Below, one piece after another: positions 23,078 through 36,105 of a DNA stretch of 64,000 bases (the first letter of the stretch is position 1; every line of letters starts with the position of its first letter). This DNA comes from Candidatus Caldilinea saccharophila (GTDB taxonomy: Bacteria; Chloroflexota; Anaerolineae; Caldilineales; Caldilineaceae), in NCBI GenBank assembly GCA_016710365.1, contig JADJVW010000010.1:1-64000 (forward strand). The letters run 5' to 3'. The notes beneath the pieces are model-generated. The model was not told the origin of the DNA. It saw nothing but the letters and a program-made list of their open reading frames with translations, and did not search any database. The position numbers were made by a program, and so were the translations under genes.

Positions 23078-25642
23078 GTGAATCCTTCCACTCCACGCCA
23101 TCCCCATTCCATACTCCGTTTTTTACCGCTGGCGCTGCTTGCGCTGGCGGTTTTGCTGTACGCCGCTTATTTCAGCTATCTCACGTTGCTGCGCTATCAC
23201 ACGTTTGAGGCGCGCGCGCTGGATCTGGGCAACCTGAACCAGGCAATCTGGAACACCGCGCACGGCGACTGGTTTCGCCTCACCAACCAGGAAACTGACC
23301 AGACCAATCGGCTCGCCTATCACGTCGAGCCGATCTTGCTGCCGATCGCGCTGCTCTATCGCCTCTATCCCGCGCCGGAGTCGCTGCTTGTGTTTCAGAC
23401 GGTTATCGTTGCGCTCGGGGCGATCCCGCTGTTTGCTCTGGCGAGATGGCGCGGGCTGGGCGACTGGCTGGGGCTGGTCTTTGCGCTGGCTTATCTGCTC
23501 AACCCGACGATCCAGGCTGCTAACTGGCTGGAATTTCACCCTGTGACGCTGGCGCCGACTTTGCTGATGGCAACGTTCTACTTTCTCGCCGCCGGGCGCA
23601 CGCGCTGGTTTGTGCTTTTTGCGATTCTGTCAGCAAGCTGCAAGGAGGAAATCGGCCTGCTGGTTGCTATGATGGGACTCTATGCGTGGCTGGTGTTGCG
23701 CCGCCCGCGGCTGGGGGGGACGACCGCGCTGCTGGCGGGCGGCTGGTCGCTGTTTGCGGTATTGGGGATTCAGAGTGCTGTCGCTGGCGGCAATATCCAT
23801 TGGGGGCGCTACGCCTATCTGGGCGAAACAACGACGCAGAAGCTGGTCAGCCTGATGACGCGACCCGACTTGCTGATCGCTCAGCTTCAGCAAGCAGGGA
23901 TCGGACGCTACTTTTTTGAGCTGCTGCTGCCGGTGGGCTTCACCGCGTTGCTGGCGCCGGAAGTGCTGCTGCTGGCGTTGCCGTCGCTGGCGATCAATCT
24001 GCTGGCCGACTTTGCGCCGATGCACCAGGTGACGACGTTGATCTACGCCGCGCCGGTGCTGCCCTTTGTGATGCTCGCCGCGGTGATGGGCGTGGCGCGT
24101 GCGCAAGAAATCGTGACAAGTAATGGCACGCGGATGGCGCGGATCGAGCAGATCGACGTGGATCAAGATCAGTCTGGATCCGTATCCGTAGCATCCACGC
24201 TCCAACAAGCAGGAGAGCACCGAAACATAGAAGCAGGAAGCGAACCAAAAGCAAATCTGCACCCATCCGCCCAATCCGCGCCATCCGCCTTCTATTGGAC
24301 AACGGCTGCCATCGTACTCGGCGGCGCATTGCTCGGCCAGCGCTTGTGGGGCGTGCTGCCGGGCAGCGGTCACTATCTGGCGCTGACTGAGACAGACCAC
24401 CACCGCCGCGCCCAGGTCATCATGGCGCAGATTCCGCCCGACGCCGCGGTCTCGGCGCAGGATCGCCTCAACCCGCACGTGAGCGGGCGCCGGACGGTGT
24501 ACATCTTTCCGCGCGTGGACGACGCCGATTATGTATGGCTGGATGTGACCGGCCCGGCGTGGCCGCAGCATCCGAGCGACCTGAAGCGGGACGTCGATAC
24601 GTTGCTGGCGAACGATTTTGGCATTGCCGCGGCCGAGGATGGTTATCTGCTTTTGCAGCGGGGCGCAAAGGAAAAGTCATTGCCAGCAGGCTTTTTCAGC
24701 GCCTGGCAGGCGCCCACCGTGTTGACCGCGGCTGACGCACGATGGGTGGAGACCTCGATTGTCTTTGGCGACGCGTCCGGCGACCTGCTGGCGCTGCGCG
24801 GCTACACGGTCGGAGCCGATCGCTACGGCGAATTGGTGGTGACGCTGGTGTGGGAAGCGTTGCGGCCACTCGCCCGCGATCTGCGTTTCTACGTCGGCTA
24901 TTTGGACCGGGAATTGCAAACGCTGCACGACAGCCGTTTTTATCCGCCGACCGTCGTCCTATGGTATCCTACCTCGCTGTGGACGCCGGGGAAACCGGTG
25001 TTTATCCAGACGCTGCCGTGGACGCTGGACGCCAAAGAGTTTGTGCTGGGCATCGGCGTCTATGCCGACGAGAGCGGGTGGGAAGAGGGCGCTCGTTTGT
25101 CCGTCCGGCAGGTTGAGCCGCCGCTGCCCGTACTGGAAGCCGGCAGCATGGTGCGACTAGGCGGTTTTACACAAGAAGCTGATGCGCTCTGGAGGCCGGT
25201 TGCTCCGGTCGAGGGCGTCGCGTCACAGCCGCTGGACGCAGCCTTTGCGGGCGGGCTGCGCCTGACAGGCGCCACACTGCCGTCGGCGGCTCGCAGCGGG
25301 GAGTCGCTGCCCGTGACGCTCTTTTGGCAGGCAGATGCACCATCCGTAGACGATGTTTCGGTCTTCGTGCAGTTGCTGGATGCGACCGGCGCCAACGTGG
25401 CGCAGTGGGATGGGTCGCCCTACGACGCGGTGAGCAAACTGCCCGCGTCCGCCTGGCCACACGGGTGGCGTGGGACGCACAGCGTAGCGTTGGCGCTGCC
25501 GGCAACCCTGCAGCCCGGCGGCTACACCGTCATCGCCGGCATGTATGAATGGCAGACCGGTGTGCGGCTGCAAGCGGATGATGCAGACAGCGTGTTGATC
25601 GGCGTTGTGAGCGTAAAGAGGAAGGATGGAGAGAAGCAATAA
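23078..25642 (+). CDS. DUF2079 family multi-pass membrane protein
   Basis: Large membrane protein, about 854 residues from GTG 23078, the likeliest start since the upstream gene ends at 23061. The DUF2079 signature appears as RALDLGNLNQAIWNTAHGDW after the first helix LPLALLALAVLLYAAYFSY. Roughly eight hydrophobic segments run to about residue 350. An inserted hydrophilic linker (about 24110-24290) precedes another helix AAIVLGGALLG. The C-terminal 350 residues are soluble and beta-rich, probably outside the cell, with repeated immunoglobulin-like strands. DUF2079 proteins resemble GT-C lipid-linked-sugar transferases. The ATAATG overlap with the next gene shows tight coupling. Confidence 0.75.
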   Translation: MNPSTPRHPHSILRFLPLALLALAVLLYAAYFSYLTLLRYHTFEARALDLGNLNQAIWNTAHGDWFRLTNQETDQTNRLAYHVEPILLPIALLYRLYPAPESLLVFQTVIVALGAIPLFALARWRGLGDWLGLVFALAYLLNPTIQAANWLEFHPVTLAPTLLMATFYFLAAGRTRWFVLFAILSASCKEEIGLLVAMMGLYAWLVLRRPRLGGTTALLAGGWSLFAVLGIQSAVAGGNIHWGRYAYLGETTTQKLVSLMTRPDLLIAQLQQAGIGRYFFELLLPVGFTALLAPEVLLLALPSLAINLLADFAPMHQVTTLIYAAPVLPFVMLAAVMGVARAQEIVTSNGTRMARIEQIDVDQDQSGSVSVASTLQQAGEHRNIEAGSEPKANLHPSAQSAPSAFYWTTAAIVLGGALLGQRLWGVLPGSGHYLALTETDHHRRAQVIMAQIPPDAAVSAQDRLNPHVSGRRTVYIFPRVDDADYVWLDVTGPAWPQHPSDLKRDVDTLLANDFGIAAAEDGYLLLQRGAKEKSLPAGFFSAWQAPTVLTAADARWVETSIVFGDASGDLLALRGYTVGADRYGELVVTLVWEALRPLARDLRFYVGYLDRELQTLHDSRFYPPTVVLWYPTSLWTPGKPVFIQTLPWTLDAKEFVLGIGVYADESGWEEGARLSVRQVEPPLPVLEAGSMVRLGGFTQEADALWRPVAPVEGVASQPLDAAFAGGLRLTGATLPSAARSGESLPVTLFWQADAPSVDDVSVFVQLLDATGANVAQWDGSPYDAVSKLPASAWPHGWRGTHSVALALPATLQPGGYTVIAGMYEWQTGVRLQADDADSVLIGVVSVKRKDGEKQ

Positions 25643-26256
25643 TGAACCTGATTACACTTTCCGAGCCGCACAGCCCCGCCGCCGAAGCTTATCAAAGCCT
25701 GCGCACCAGCCTGGAATTTTCCAGCTTGGAGAAGCCGGTGCGCTCGATCCTGGTGGCGGCGGTGGATGGCGGCATTGACAAAGCCGCGGCGGTGGCGAAC
25801 CTTGCTGTCGTCATGGCGCAATCCGGCGACCGCGTCATTCTGGTCGACGGCGACCTGCGCCAGCCGCACCAGCACGAACTATTGGGCGTCGCCAATGCCA
25901 CCGGTCTGGCGCAGTGGATAGACAGCGGCGGCCCGCCACCGTTGCTGGAAAGTACAATCGACAAGCTGCGCGTGCTGCCGAGCGGCCCGTCGGTCATCAA
26001 TCCAGTTGCGCTGCTGAGCACCAAGCGACTGGGCGAACGGCTGGCCGAACTCGTGGCCCTGGCTGATTACGTGATCATTGATGCGCCGCCCTTGTTGCAC
26101 GTCACCGATGCTGCGCTGTGGGCGAGCCAGGTCGACGGCGTGGTGTTGCTGGTTAACGGCGGCAGCACCAAGAAGGAACAGGCGCTGCGGGCAAAGGGCG
26201 TGCTCGCGCGTGTGCAGGCGCATCTACTGGGCGCGGTGTTGCTAAACGCAGAATAA
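25642..26256 (+). CDS. CpsD/CapB-like tyrosine-kinase-fold protein with degenerate P-loop
   Basis: This is a 204-residue MinD/BY-kinase-fold protein. The N-terminus SPAAEAYQSLRTSLEFS is the usual BY-kinase lead-in that binds the Wzz partner. Walker A' is intact (VILVDGDLRQP) and Walker B reads DYVIIDAPP. The Walker A position, however, reads VAAVDGGIDKAAAVANLA instead of the usual GEGKSxxxxNLA: the Lys remains but the Gly-Lys-Ser/Thr order is lost. No C-terminal Tyr cluster is present. It is therefore probably a non-autophosphorylating regulator of the two Wzz proteins, or uses an altered nucleotide site. The start ATG 25642 overlaps the upstream stop. Confidence 0.75.
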   Translation: MNLITLSEPHSPAAEAYQSLRTSLEFSSLEKPVRSILVAAVDGGIDKAAAVANLAVVMAQSGDRVILVDGDLRQPHQHELLGVANATGLAQWIDSGGPPPLLESTIDKLRVLPSGPSVINPVALLSTKRLGERLAELVALADYVIIDAPPLLHVTDAALWASQVDGVVLLVNGGSTKKEQALRAKGVLARVQAHLLGAVLLNAE

Positions 26257-26271
26257 AAAAGGAGTTGCTCC

Positions 26272-27339
<1,068 letters not shown>

Positions 27340-27345
27340 AGGGAA

Positions 27346-28113
27346 GTGAGCATTCTTTCGGTGCAGGCGCAAGCTGCGACTTCGACCATTGTTTCTATTC
27401 CTGCATTGGCGGCGGCGTTGTGCACCGGGCATGAAAACGCCTCACTTGCCCCCGTTGAAAATGGGTTGCAAGCGCGTGTCCTCGCGCCCATGTATCGACT
27501 TGCCCCAGGCAGCGTGACGGAGGAAGCTCATGCCGCCGCGCAATTGGCTGGCGAGGTGACGGAACGGTTGCGCCGCCTGAAGCGCGCCTACGGCGAGTGG
27601 CAGATGTTCGAGCCTGGCCCCTATTTCGACCTTTCCCCGGCGCAGGTCGCGCTGCTGACGCGTGTGAGTGAACGCGTCTCCACCGTGCACGTGGTCTTTT
27701 CCATCGATGCGCTGCTCCCCGCCTTTCAGCTCGCCCGCGCCTACGCGGCCAGGTTTCTGCCTCTGACCGGCAGCGCGGAACACAGCGACATGGTCTACGC
27801 AACGTTGGCGTCACATTGGCGGCGTATGCTGGATGTCGTGCACACTGCGCGTCAACATCTGAGTCACGACATCGGTTTTCTGGCGCTCAACGGCGCTGCC
27901 GAAGAGCGGGCGCGTTGGTGGCCGGCGTATCGTTCTGCGGCGGCAGGCGACCTCCGTCCGTGGTGTGTACAGGCGCCTGATGACCTTCCTTCCCTGACGC
28001 TGACAGTGGAGTTTCCGCTGCCGGCGTATCGCCAACCAGGACGTAAACGTCGACTTAGACGCACGTGGCAACGCCTGTACGGTTTTTCACCGGGAATGGA
28101 CAAGGACACCTGA
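27346..28113 (+). CDS. Hypothetical protein in the polysaccharide cluster
   Basis: This is a 255-residue protein from GTG 27346, only six bases after rmlA, so it is probably translated in the same operon. It has a mainly helical, Ala/Arg-rich composition with several Tyr and Trp residues (KRAYGEWQMFEPGPYFDLSP, SHWRRMLDVVHTARQHLSHD). No signal peptide, membrane segment or known catalytic motif is visible. The C-terminal 30 residues are strongly basic (RKRRLRRTWQRLYG). I do not recognise a family. Its position between two dTDP-sugar genes suggests a lineage-specific role in polysaccharide synthesis, unproven. Confidence 0.5.
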   Translation: MSILSVQAQAATSTIVSIPALAAALCTGHENASLAPVENGLQARVLAPMYRLAPGSVTEEAHAAAQLAGEVTERLRRLKRAYGEWQMFEPGPYFDLSPAQVALLTRVSERVSTVHVVFSIDALLPAFQLARAYAARFLPLTGSAEHSDMVYATLASHWRRMLDVVHTARQHLSHDIGFLALNGAAEERARWWPAYRSAAAGDLRPWCVQAPDDLPSLTLTVEFPLPAYRQPGRKRRLRRTWQRLYGFSPGMDKDT

Positions 28114-28172
28114 TCCATTCCGTCAATTTATTTGCTAAAGTCCCGATCTACTAATTAATTGAGGAGCTTTTT

Positions 28173-29201
28173 ATGCAAAATTTGTTAGTCACCGGCGGCG
28201 CGGGCTTTATCGGCTGCAATTTCGTTCGCTATATATTGGATGCCTATCCTCGCTACAACGTCGTTGTCTACGACAAGTTGACCTATGCCGGTCGGCTGGA
28301 GAATCTTCAGGACATCCAGGTCAAACATGGCAGCCGCCTCCGCTTTGTGCACGGCGACATCTGTGATGCGTCGGCAGTAGACGGGGCCGTGCGCGCCTAC
28401 AAGATTGATACGATCGTGAATTTTGCCGCGGAGACGCACGTTGACCGCAGCATCATGAGCCCCGATGCCTTTATCCAGACCGACGTCTATGGCACGTATG
28501 TCCTGCTTGAAGCCGCACATAAGGCGGGCAACCTGCGCTATCACCAGGTCAGCACCGATGAAGTCTACGGTCACATTCACGGCGACCATCGCAGCCTTGA
28601 AACCGATTGTATGACCCCACGCAGCCCCTACGCTGCCAGCAAAGCCAGCGGCGACCACATGGTGAACGCGTACGCCATCACCTATGGGCTGCCGGTCACA
28701 ATCAGCCGAGGCGCCAATAATATCGGCCCCTTCCAGTACCCGGAAAAGGTCGTGCCGCTCTTTATCACCAACGCGCTCAGCGACATCCCGCTGCCTGTCT
28801 ATGGCGACGGCCGACAGATGCGCGACTACCAATATGTGATGGATCACTGCGCCGGCATCGCCGTCGTGTTGCATGAAGGGGAGCTTGGTGAGACTTACAA
28901 TATCGGCGTTGGCAAAGAGATGACCAACCTGGAGATGGTCGAAATCCTGCTCGACGAGCTGGGCAAGCCGCGCAGCCTGATCCAGCACGTCGAAGATCGA
29001 CAGGGTCACGACCGCCGCTACTGCATGAACGTCAATAAGCTGATGGCGCTGGGCTGGGAGCCGGAGCACACGCACGAAGAGGCGATCCGCGCCACCGTGC
29101 GCTGGTACGTCGACAATCGCTGGTGGTGGGAGCCAATTCGCAGCGGCGAATTCAAAGATTACTACGCGCGTCTCTACGGCAACCGCAAAGTCATCGGATA
29201 A
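28173..29201 (+). CDS. rfbB: dTDP-glucose 4,6-dehydratase
   Basis: Extended SDR enzyme, 342 residues, converting dTDP-glucose to dTDP-4-keto-6-deoxyglucose with bound NAD. It has the Rossmann signature NLLVTGGAGFIGCNFVRYIL, the family marker YDKLTYAGRLENL, the catalytic STDEVYGH and the YAASKASGDH Tyr-Lys pair. SRGANNIGPFQYPEKVVP is the substrate-binding loop. The C-terminal GHDRRYCMNVNKLMALGWEP is also typical. The start ATG 28173 follows TTGAGGAGC. It is the last gene of the cluster. A GAGATT-type palindrome follows the stop within ten bases. Confidence 0.92.
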   Translation: MQNLLVTGGAGFIGCNFVRYILDAYPRYNVVVYDKLTYAGRLENLQDIQVKHGSRLRFVHGDICDASAVDGAVRAYKIDTIVNFAAETHVDRSIMSPDAFIQTDVYGTYVLLEAAHKAGNLRYHQVSTDEVYGHIHGDHRSLETDCMTPRSPYAASKASGDHMVNAYAITYGLPVTISRGANNIGPFQYPEKVVPLFITNALSDIPLPVYGDGRQMRDYQYVMDHCAGIAVVLHEGELGETYNIGVGKEMTNLEMVEILLDELGKPRSLIQHVEDRQGHDRRYCMNVNKLMALGWEPEHTHEEAIRATVRWYVDNRWWWEPIRSGEFKDYYARLYGNRKVIG

Positions 29202-29208
29202 ATGCTTC

Positions 29209-29262
29209 TCATCTCCAATCTCTCACCATCAAATTTGGAGATGAGAGATTGGAGATTGCTAT
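29209..29262. repeat. GAGATT-family palindromic element, copy 1
   Basis: Left arm CATCTCCAATCTCTC and right arm GAGAGATTGGAGATTG face each other across a 20-base loop between two convergent genes. The element abuts the stop codon of the transporter gene on the opposite strand. It belongs to the same family as five copies in the lysine cluster (59437-63263). Confidence 0.75.
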
Positions 29263-30305
29263 TCATGCTCGTGGCGGTGGTGCAAATCTGGCCAGTGGTG
29301 ATGGGCGTGGTGTAAAGGTGTATGCTGATGGCGGTGAGTATGGGGAGTGGGGTTTGATGACCCTGGTGCGTCCGTGTGCTGATGGACATGGTGTTCGTCG
29401 GCGTGGTCGTGCCAGTGTTCATGGTCAAGCGCCACATGTGCGTGGTCATGGCTGTGCCATTCCACCGTCAAGAGCACGACAGAGGCGCCGACAAGCACTG
29501 CCGCCGCGATCTGCGCCGGGCTGATGGTTTCCCCGAGCCACATCACAGAGAGCACGATGGCAAAGTAGGGCGCGGTGCTGAAGATCAACTGACTGCGCGT
29601 GGCGCCGAGTTGTTGGGCGGCTGTGATATACAGAACGATGCTGACGCCATAAGCGAAGACGCCGACCACCAATGCGGCAACCCCGACGGTGAGACCGATG
29701 CCAAACGGTTCGACGGCCAGACCGACGGCCAGATTCACCGACCCGGCGGCAAGACCCTTCCACAGCGTGCTCTGTGCGGGTGTAATGCCGTCAATCAGCG
29801 CAGTGAGATGATTGTCGAAGCCCCAGCACAGACAGGCGGCGGCCACGAGCAAGCCTGCCTGCCAACCGGCGGCGCCTTGTCCCCAACTCAGCACGAGCGC
29901 CCCCACCAGGATGCCGGCGGCGCCGATCCAGCTGTTGCGCCCCAAGTGGTCGCGAAAGAACCACACGCCGAGCACTGCCGTCGCCACCGCTTCCAGGTTC
30001 AACCACAAGGCAACCGAAGTCGCCGCGGCCAGACGCAAGCCAAACAGTAGCAGCACCGGCCCGACGATCCCGCCAAAACAGATCGCGCCCAGGAGCCGCC
30101 GCCGGGTGGGGACGTCCATCTGCCACGGCGGCTGGATCGGACGCCGGCGCAACGTTGCCGGCAGCACGCCAACCGCCGCGCCCAGATAGAGCAGGCCGGA
30201 TAGTTGAAAAGGGCCTAAATCCATCAGCAGGTATTTGCTCAAAGGCGTTGCGGCGCCAAACAGCGCCGCCGAAACCAACGCCAGCAAGAAGGGGCGCAGG
30301 GTCAT
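29259..30305 (-). CDS. EamA/DMT-family transporter with long His-rich tail
   Basis: Drug/metabolite transporter superfamily protein, 348 residues, start ATG 30305. About ten transmembrane helices in two EamA repeats are seen (MTLRPFLLALVSAALFGAATP opens the first; LVVGVFAYGVSIVLYITAA and RSQLIFSTAPYFAIVLSVMW are in the second). After the last helix (AAVLVGASVVLLTVEW) comes a hydrophilic tail of about 65 residues, of which about 25 are His, mixed with Asp and Glu (HSHDHAHVALDHEHWHDHAD and similar). Such tails bind zinc, nickel or cobalt in other transporters, so a metal role is possible. The stop lies inside a palindromic repeat, so the tail end may be recent. Confidence 0.8.
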   Translation of the reverse strand: MTLRPFLLALVSAALFGAATPLSKYLLMDLGPFQLSGLLYLGAAVGVLPATLRRRPIQPPWQMDVPTRRRLLGAICFGGIVGPVLLLFGLRLAAATSVALWLNLEAVATAVLGVWFFRDHLGRNSWIGAAGILVGALVLSWGQGAAGWQAGLLVAAACLCWGFDNHLTALIDGITPAQSTLWKGLAAGSVNLAVGLAVEPFGIGLTVGVAALVVGVFAYGVSIVLYITAAQQLGATRSQLIFSTAPYFAIVLSVMWLGETISPAQIAAAVLVGASVVLLTVEWHSHDHAHVALDHEHWHDHADEHHVHQHTDAPGSSNPTPHTHRHQHTPLHHAHHHWPDLHHRHEHE

Positions 30306-30359
30306 GTGGCAGTCCTCTCAGCAGTTCTCTCAAAAGGCCGTGCGTCTGATGGCCCATGT

Positions 30360-30365
30360 TACAAT
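30360..30365 (+). promoter_or_regulatory. -10 box TACAAT for the GNAT/potassium channel genes
   Basis: TACAAT at 30360-30365 lies nine bases before ATG 30375, again giving a near-leaderless arrangement as at 6987 and 20300. Confidence 0.35.
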
Positions 30366-30374
30366 AAAGCCAGG

Positions 30375-31342
30375 ATGATGCTGAAACTGCACAAACAGCC
30401 AACTACGTCTATGCTTGTTCAAATCGCCACCACAGAAGACGCCGCTGCGCTCCACAAATTACTGGAGCGCAGCCGGAACGTCCACTTGACGTTAGGCAAT
30501 GAAGACCTGATGGCAGCGCTGGCCACCGGTCGCGTCCTCCTGCTCCGCGCAGGCGCAGCGCAATCACTGGATCTAGTAGGCGCATGGGTCACCGTCGCTG
30601 AAGAGCGACCTCCCTCGCTGTCCGCCAATGCGCCCGAGCTCATCTACCTGCGCGGTGTGGCTTTTCAGCGTCACTTCTCACCGACGCATGGAATGCAACA
30701 CCTGCTGGGCGCTTTTGCCCTGCGCTACGCCCAGACATCCCATCCACTCCAATTGATCGCCTACAGCGACGATGGGTGGCTTGACCGTGCACTGCACAGC
30801 GCGGGGATGACGCTTACCGAACACGTCCAATTTTTTGTCTTGGAGCGATTGCAGAAACGTCATTGGGAGATCGCGGCGGCGCGCTCAGCTTGCGCCATCC
30901 ATATGGCGGCGGCCGACCACATGGCAAGGTTGGCTGACCTGGACGCTGTCGCGTTCCCTCCGCTCTGGCGCTATTCGCTGCGCCGCCTGCAGGAAGCCCT
31001 ATGGCAGGGGCCGTTGTTGGTGGCGCAAGTGGGTGACGAACTCATCGGCTACAGCTCGTTGCTGCTGAATCGAGACGCCTGCACCATTGCCAGGCTCGCG
31101 GTGCACCCCAACTGGCAGGGACAGGGGTATGCCGCGCGCTTCTGCTGGCAGGGTTGCAACTTGCCCAGGAGCAAGGGTGTGACTACGCAATGCTCAATAC
31201 GCAGGCCGCCAATCACCGCTCCCAACAGCTTTATCGCAGCCTTGGCTTTCGCCCGACAGGAGAGTCGTTTGCGGTCTTTGTGTTGGACTTGCCGGCATCT
31301 CTGCCAGCGCCGCGGGCCGGCCTCAAGGGAGACAGCGCGTGA
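30375..31342 (+). CDS. GNAT-family N-acetyltransferase (one-base frameshift)
   Basis: Protein of about 320 residues with a C-terminal acetyltransferase domain. The first 180 residues include a GNAT-like region with ELIYLRGVAFQRHFSPTHGM. The second GNAT half has the acetyl-CoA loop ARLAVHPNWQGQGYAARLLL. Near 31139 one base is missing: the annotated frame reads ARFCWQGCN, while the shifted frame continues LLAGLQLAQEQGCDYAMLNT and SQQLYRSLGFRPTGESFAVF, the normal GNAT ending. The stop at 31340-31342 overlaps the GTG start of the channel gene. The start is ATG 30375 or 30411. The substrate is unknown. Confidence 0.7.
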
Positions 31343-32378
31343 ATCGCACCGAGCCGACTCTGCTGCGCCGGCTGCGCATGGTGCTGATATTGTTGGCAAT
31401 TTTGATCGCCTTCGGCACCGGAGGCTATATGACGCTAGAACAGTGGTCGGTGCACGATGCCCTCTACATGACTGTGATCACGCTCAGCACCGTCGGCTAT
31501 GGCGAGGTGCGCCCCTTGACCCAGGCCGGCGAACTCTTCACCATGCTCATGATTTTTGGCGGCGTCGGCGTGCTGGCCTATTCGTTCAGCACGGTGACTG
31601 ACTATATCGTCGCCGGTGAATTGCAGGGTTATCTGCGGCGCCGTCGCACAGAGAGAAAGATTGCGCATATGCAAGAACACGCGATCATCTGTGGGTACGG
31701 GCGCGTGGGGCGGCAGGTGGTGGAAGAGCTCCACGCCAACGAGGTGCGTCTGGTCGTGATCGACGTCGACCTGGCCCTTGCGGCCGAACTGGAGCCAATG
31801 GGTATCCTGTTCGTTGCCGGCGACGCCAGCGACGACCATGTACTCGAAAGCGCCGGCCTGTCGCGCGCGGCCGGGCTTTGCTCATGCCTGCCCAACGACG
31901 CCACCAATGTCTTCGTCGTCCTCAGCGCACGCCAGAAGCGCCCCGATGTTTTTATTCTTTCACGCTGCAACCAGCCGGAAAACCAGGACAAGCTGCGCAT
32001 CGCCGGCGCCGACAAAGTCATCAACCCTTACGTCACCACCGGGCGCCAGATGGCAACACAGCTACTCTATCCCAGCGTGATGGATTTTCTCGACGTCGTC
32101 ATCCGGCGCGATGACCTGGAGCTGCGGCTGCAGGAGATTATTGTTGGGGAAAGTTCATCGCTAGTGCACAACACGCTGGGGGACGCGCACGTGCGCTCGC
32201 AGACGGGCGTCAACGTGCTGGCTGTGCGCCGCGACAAGCGCACATTCGACACCAACCCGGGCGGTGATTTCGTCGTAGAAGCGGGCGATGCGCTGGTCTG
32301 TCTGGGCACGCCGAGCAGCTCAATGTCATGGCGGAGTTTGCCGCCGACGGACGGCGACGATTGCAGGTGGCGAGCTGA
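31339..32378 (+). CDS. Potassium channel protein with RCK (TrkA-N/TrkA-C) domains
   Basis: Two-helix ion channel with cytoplasmic regulatory domains, about 346 residues. The first helix LVMVLILLAILIA-like segment, a pore helix and the selectivity filter TVGYGE (usual TVGYGD), then a second helix TMLMIFGGVGVLAYSFSTV are followed by a TrkA-N Rossmann domain (HAIICGYGRVGRQVVEELH) and a TrkA-C domain. The C-terminus is frameshifted near 32312: the shifted frame reads TPEQLNVMAEFAADGRRRLQ and stops at 32378, instead of SSSMSWRSLPPT. The start GTG 31339 overlaps the GNAT gene stop, so the two are translationally coupled. Confidence 0.88.
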
Positions 32379-32392
32379 GGAATAGATAGAAG

Positions 32393-32850
32393 GTCTGGCC
32401 GACGAGGTGCGACGACGCTCAACAAGATAATGGAAGCACCGCCGGGCTGATAGCCCGACCTACGAAGCGGGCTGCCAAATTTTTGGGAAGCCTTCCGTAG
32501 GTCGGGCTACCAGCCCGACGATGTTGCGTCAACGCCCCGGGTGATATCAACCAGCAGCAGGTCTGGCCGACGGAAGCGACGACGCTCAACAAGATGATGG
32601 AAGCACCGCCGGGCTGATAGCCCGACGATGTTGCGTCAACGATTTATATGGCGTCAACCGGCAGCAGGTCGAGGCGACGGAAGCGACGACGCTCAACAAG
32701 ATGATGGAAGCACCGTCGGGCTATCAGCTCGACGATGTTGCGTCAACGATTTATATGGCGTCAACCGGCAGCAGGTCTGGCCGACGAGGTGCGACGACGC
32801 TCAACAAGATGATGGAAGCACCGTCGGGCTGATAGCCCGACCTACGAATT
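32393..32850. repeat. 107-bp tandem repeat array with internal palindromes
   Basis: Units starting GTCTGGCCGACG... or GTCGAGGCGACG... begin at 32561, 32668 and 32775, a spacing of exactly 107 bases. A diverged first unit at 32393 carries about 60 extra bases, which form a second palindrome with GTAGGTCGGGCTACCAGCCC. Each unit has a short palindrome of the type GGGCTGATAGCCC, ACGACGCTCAACAAGATGATG and TTGCGTCAACGATTTATATG. No gene fits this 500-base stretch. It separates the channel gene from the gcvP riboswitch. Confidence 0.8.
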
Positions 32851-32892
32851 GGGTTGCCAGTTTTTGGGACGCATCGTGGGCGCGCAAACTGG

Positions 32893-32920
32893 TTGCACGT
32901 CATGCCGCATGTGGTATACT
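32893..32920 (+). promoter_or_regulatory. Promoter of the gcvP leader
   Basis: TTGCAC (32893-32898) and TATACT (32915-32920) are separated by 16 bases and lie about 30 bases upstream of the glycine riboswitch. Confidence 0.6.
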
Positions 32921-32949
32921 TCGACTCAGTTAATTGCATAGGCCGTAGC

Positions 32950-33155
32950 ACATCGTGAGAGAGCGCCAGGTCCCCGCCGGTCGCCGAAGGTGCAAGCAGC
33001 GCAGGCGCGCCACTGCCGCGCTGTGACACTCTCAGGCAAATGGATCGCAATGCGCAGGCAACTCTGGAAAGCGCGTCAGGCAAGGTTGCCCGCCGCCACC
33101 CACGGGGCAAGCCGGACACAGCCGTTCCGGTCAATCTCTCAGGTCGAGGACAGAG
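32950..33155 (+). promoter_or_regulatory. Tandem glycine riboswitch (gcvT motif) controlling gcvP
   Basis: Two glycine aptamers in series. The first has GTGAGAGAGCGCC, GCCGAAGGTGCAAGC and CTCTCAGGCAAATGGA; the second has CCACGGGGCAAGCC-like text and ATCTCTCAGGTCGAGGACAGAG. These are the conserved blocks of the family. They are followed by a terminator hairpin (33159-33188) and gcvP. The expected logic is that glycine binding prevents termination and turns on glycine cleavage. Confidence 0.88.
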
Positions 33156-33158
33156 TCA

Positions 33159-33188
33159 ACGGGCATTTCTTTGGAATGCCCGTTTTTT
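33159..33188 (+). terminator. Riboswitch expression-platform terminator
   Basis: A hairpin ACGGGCATT...AATGCCCGT with a seven-base loop is followed by six T residues, directly after the second glycine aptamer and 35 bases before the gcvP start. Confidence 0.85.
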
Positions 33189-33222
33189 GTTGTGGGAAAC
33201 CAAGTCAAAGGAGATAGTTATT

Positions 33223-36105
<2,883 letters not shown>

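Noticed and set aside
32393..32850. CRISPR array
   Set aside because: Period is 107 bases with no short conserved repeat separated by unique spacers; whole units are similar, and no cas genes are near.
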